Shown piece by piece: positions 62,391 to 64,000 of a stretch of 64,000 bases of DNA. The notes under the pieces are model-generated. The model did not search any database, was not told the origin of the DNA, and worked only from the letters and a program-made list of their open reading frames with translations. The position numbers were made by a program, and so were the translations under genes. The DNA is from Cardiobacterium hominis (GTDB lineage: Bacteria > Pseudomonadota > Gammaproteobacteria > Cardiobacteriales > Cardiobacteriaceae). The stretch spans positions 2,472,501 through 2,536,500 of the forward strand of contig NZ_LR134365.1 in assembly GCF_900637305.1 (NCBI RefSeq), read 5' to 3'. How positions within the stretch are numbered: the first letter of the stretch is position 1; each line of letters starts with the position of its first letter.

Positions 62391-64000
62391 TCAGCCCTTG
62401 ATGCCGCGCTGTTTCAAAAGTGCATCCAGCGTCGGTTTGCGACCCATGAAGGCCTCAAACACCTGCATCGGCGGGCGTGAGCCGCCGTCGGCAAAAACGG
62501 TGTCGCGGTAGGCCTTGCCCGTCGCCTCATTGAGGATGCCGTCGGCGGCAAAGCGCGAGAAAGCGTCCGCCGCCAGCACTTCCGCCCAGAGGTAGCTGTA
62601 ATAGCCCGCCGCGTAGCCGCCGGAGAAGATGTGGGTGAAGGAATGCGCGCGCCGCGCCCATTCGGGGTCGGGGGTGACGGAAACCTCGTCGCGGATGCCC
62701 TGCATGACGCGCGCGACGAAGCTGCTGCGCTCGCCCGCGTCTTCGTAGTTCAGGCGGAAATCGAGCAGGCCGAATTCAAGCTGGCGGATGAGGGCGCGCG
62801 CGGCAAGGTAGTTTTTTGCCTCCAGCATTTTCGTCAGCAGTTCGTCCGGCAGCGGCGCGCCTGTTTGGTAGTGGGCGGAGATGAGCGGCAGGCTTTCTTT
62901 TTGCCAGCACCAGTTTTCCATCATCTGGCTGGGAAATTCGACCGCGTCCCAGGCGACGCCATTGATGCCGGAAACTTCTGCCACGTCCACCCGCGTCAGC
63001 ATGTGGTGCAGGCCGTGGCCGAATTCGTGAAAGAGGGTGACGGCGTCGTCGTGGCGCAAGAGCGCGGGCTTCTCGCCCACCGGCTTGCCGTAGTTGCAGA
63101 CGAGGTAGGCGACGGGTTTTTGCAGGCTGCCATCGGGTAGACGGCGGCGGGTGATGGCGTTGTCCATCCAGGCGCCGCCGTTTTTATGCTCGCGCGCGTA
63201 GGGGTCAAGGTAGAAGGAGGCGATGTGCGCGCCGTTTTCGTAAATTTCGTAGAAACGCACGCTGGCGTCCCAGACGTCCACCCCGCTTTTTTCGCGGATG
63301 TCGATGCCGAACAGTTTTTTGGCAACGGCAAACAGCCCCTCCTGCACTTTCGCCTCCGGGAAATAGGGGCGCAGGGTTTGGTCATCGACGGCATAGCGCG
63401 CGTTTTTCTGTTTCTCGCTGTAGTAGGCGATGTCCCACGGTTGCAAGTCGTCCACGCCGTAAGTTTCTTTCGCCCATTGGCGCAGTTCGTCGGTCTCGGC
63501 GCGGGCTTGGGCGCGGCTGCGCTGCACCAACCCTGTGAGAAATTGCATCACTTCTTCCGGACTGTCTGCCATTTTCGTAGCGAGTGAGTAGTCGGCGTAG
63601 GTGGCAAAGCCCAGCGTTTGCGCGAGGGTGTGGCGCAGTTCGAGGATTTCGTTGATGACGGCGCTGTTGTCCCATTTTCCCGCATTCGGCCCCTGGTCGG
63701 AGGCGCGGGTGGCGTAGGCACGGTAGATTTCCTCGCGCAGGGCGCGGTCGTCGCAGCGGGTAACGACGGCGCTATAGCTCGGATAATCCAGGGTGAGGCG
63801 GTAGCCCTGCTCGCCCTTGCTTTCTGCCGCTTCTTTGGCGGCGGCGAGGTCGTGTTCGGTCAAGCCCTTGAGCGCATCGGCACTGGCGACGGTCTTGCTC
63901 CAGCCCATGTTGGCGTCCAGCACATTCTTCTCAAACTGCGAGGAGAGTTCGGCGAGGCGCTTGCTGACGTCGCGATACGTCTGCTGCTTGTCCGCAGGCA
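62391..64000 (-). CDS. prlC: oligopeptidase A (M3 zinc metallopeptidase), 5' part beyond the window
   Basis: Cytoplasmic thimet-type oligopeptidase that degrades peptides and signal-peptide fragments. About 536 residues are visible; the frame runs through the right edge (ADKQQTYRDVSKRLAELSSQ) so the N-terminal part is missing. The zinc motif is LFHEFGHGLHHM, and the downstream Glu ligand is in VEFPSQMMENW. GYYSYLWAEVLAADAF fits the family. Its location next to opp fits peptide use, although the repeat and terminator separate the transcripts. Confidence 0.94.
   Translation of the reverse strand, partial: PADKQQTYRDVSKRLAELSSQFEKNVLDANMGWSKTVASADALKGLTEHDLAAAKEAAESKGEQGYRLTLDYPSYSAVVTRCDDRALREEIYRAYATRASDQGPNAGKWDNSAVINEILELRHTLAQTLGFATYADYSLATKMADSPEEVMQFLTGLVQRSRAQARAETDELRQWAKETYGVDDLQPWDIAYYSEKQKNARYAVDDQTLRPYFPEAKVQEGLFAVAKKLFGIDIREKSGVDVWDASVRFYEIYENGAHIASFYLDPYAREHKNGGAWMDNAITRRRLPDGSLQKPVAYLVCNYGKPVGEKPALLRHDDAVTLFHEFGHGLHHMLTRVDVAEVSGINGVAWDAVEFPSQMMENWCWQKESLPLISAHYQTGAPLPDELLTKMLEAKNYLAARALIRQLEFGLLDFRLNYEDAGERSSFVARVMQGIRDEVSVTPDPEWARRAHSFTHIFSGGYAAGYYSYLWAEVLAADAFSRFAADGILNEATGKAYRDTVFADGGSRPPMQVFEAFMGRKPTLDALLKQRGIKG

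Overview
The window looks like chromosomal DNA from a GC-rich gammaproteobacterium. Gene content (AhpC/AhpF/OxyR, Sec and Tat exports, nosRZD, [citrate lyase] ligase, rpe-trpE, CopA, opp transport), C/G-ending codons and many small palindromic repeats fit a Cardiobacteriaceae-type host such as Cardiobacterium. That placement is inferred from gene content and style only; there is no rRNA here to confirm it. No prophage, CRISPR array or plasmid module was seen.

Layout. 0-15 kb: pyrC, an M20 amidohydrolase, a YheS-type ABC-F ATPase, a candidate small RNA with a consensus promoter and terminator, an FMN oxidoreductase, the wobble-uridine genes mnmC-mnmA, the peroxide-stress block ahpF-ahpC facing oxyR, a secreted protein, CysZ, DUF896 and GNAT genes. 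15-18.3 kb: a four-gene membrane/redox operon (DoxX-like, DUF2269, DCC thiol protein, SDR) and a GbsR/MarR-type regulator, which share an inverted-repeat operator. 18.6-30 kb: a metal and respiration block read leftward (nosR, nosZ, nosD, a membrane protein, copper ATPase copA, a small membrane protein, a His-rich DUF4198 protein) with a consensus FNR box ahead of nosR. The nosF, nosY and nosL partners are not in this block.

30-37 kb: a lipid-linked operon whose last gene, an alpha/beta-hydrolase/methyltransferase fusion, carries two in-frame stops; then SDR, free-Met-sulfoxide reductase, citC-HIRAN and trpS. 38-45 kb: a BASS transporter, a Nudix gene, three tRNA-Lys, a lipoprotein pair, tRNA-Pro, an SLC13 permease, a zinc peptidase and coaX. 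45-52 kb: a BirA-like gene, rpe-trpE, mscL, a D-amino-acid aminotransferase and brnQ. 52-64 kb: an IS30-family element, an MFS pump, a PiT phosphate transporter, MarC, a divergent opp system (oppA facing oppB-oppC-oppDF) and the 3' part of oligopeptidase A at the right edge.

The most distinctive feature is the repeat population. Family A elements (about 107 or 160-173 bp, ends TATAGC...GCTATA) resemble Neisseria Correia elements in design. Family B elements (about 110-240 bp, ends TAGGGGCTGTT, flanked by YTAG) sit in many intergenic gaps. They supply the stop codons of at least three genes, nest within one another, and one B-type segment appears to have been absorbed in frame into CopA as about 43 extra residues.
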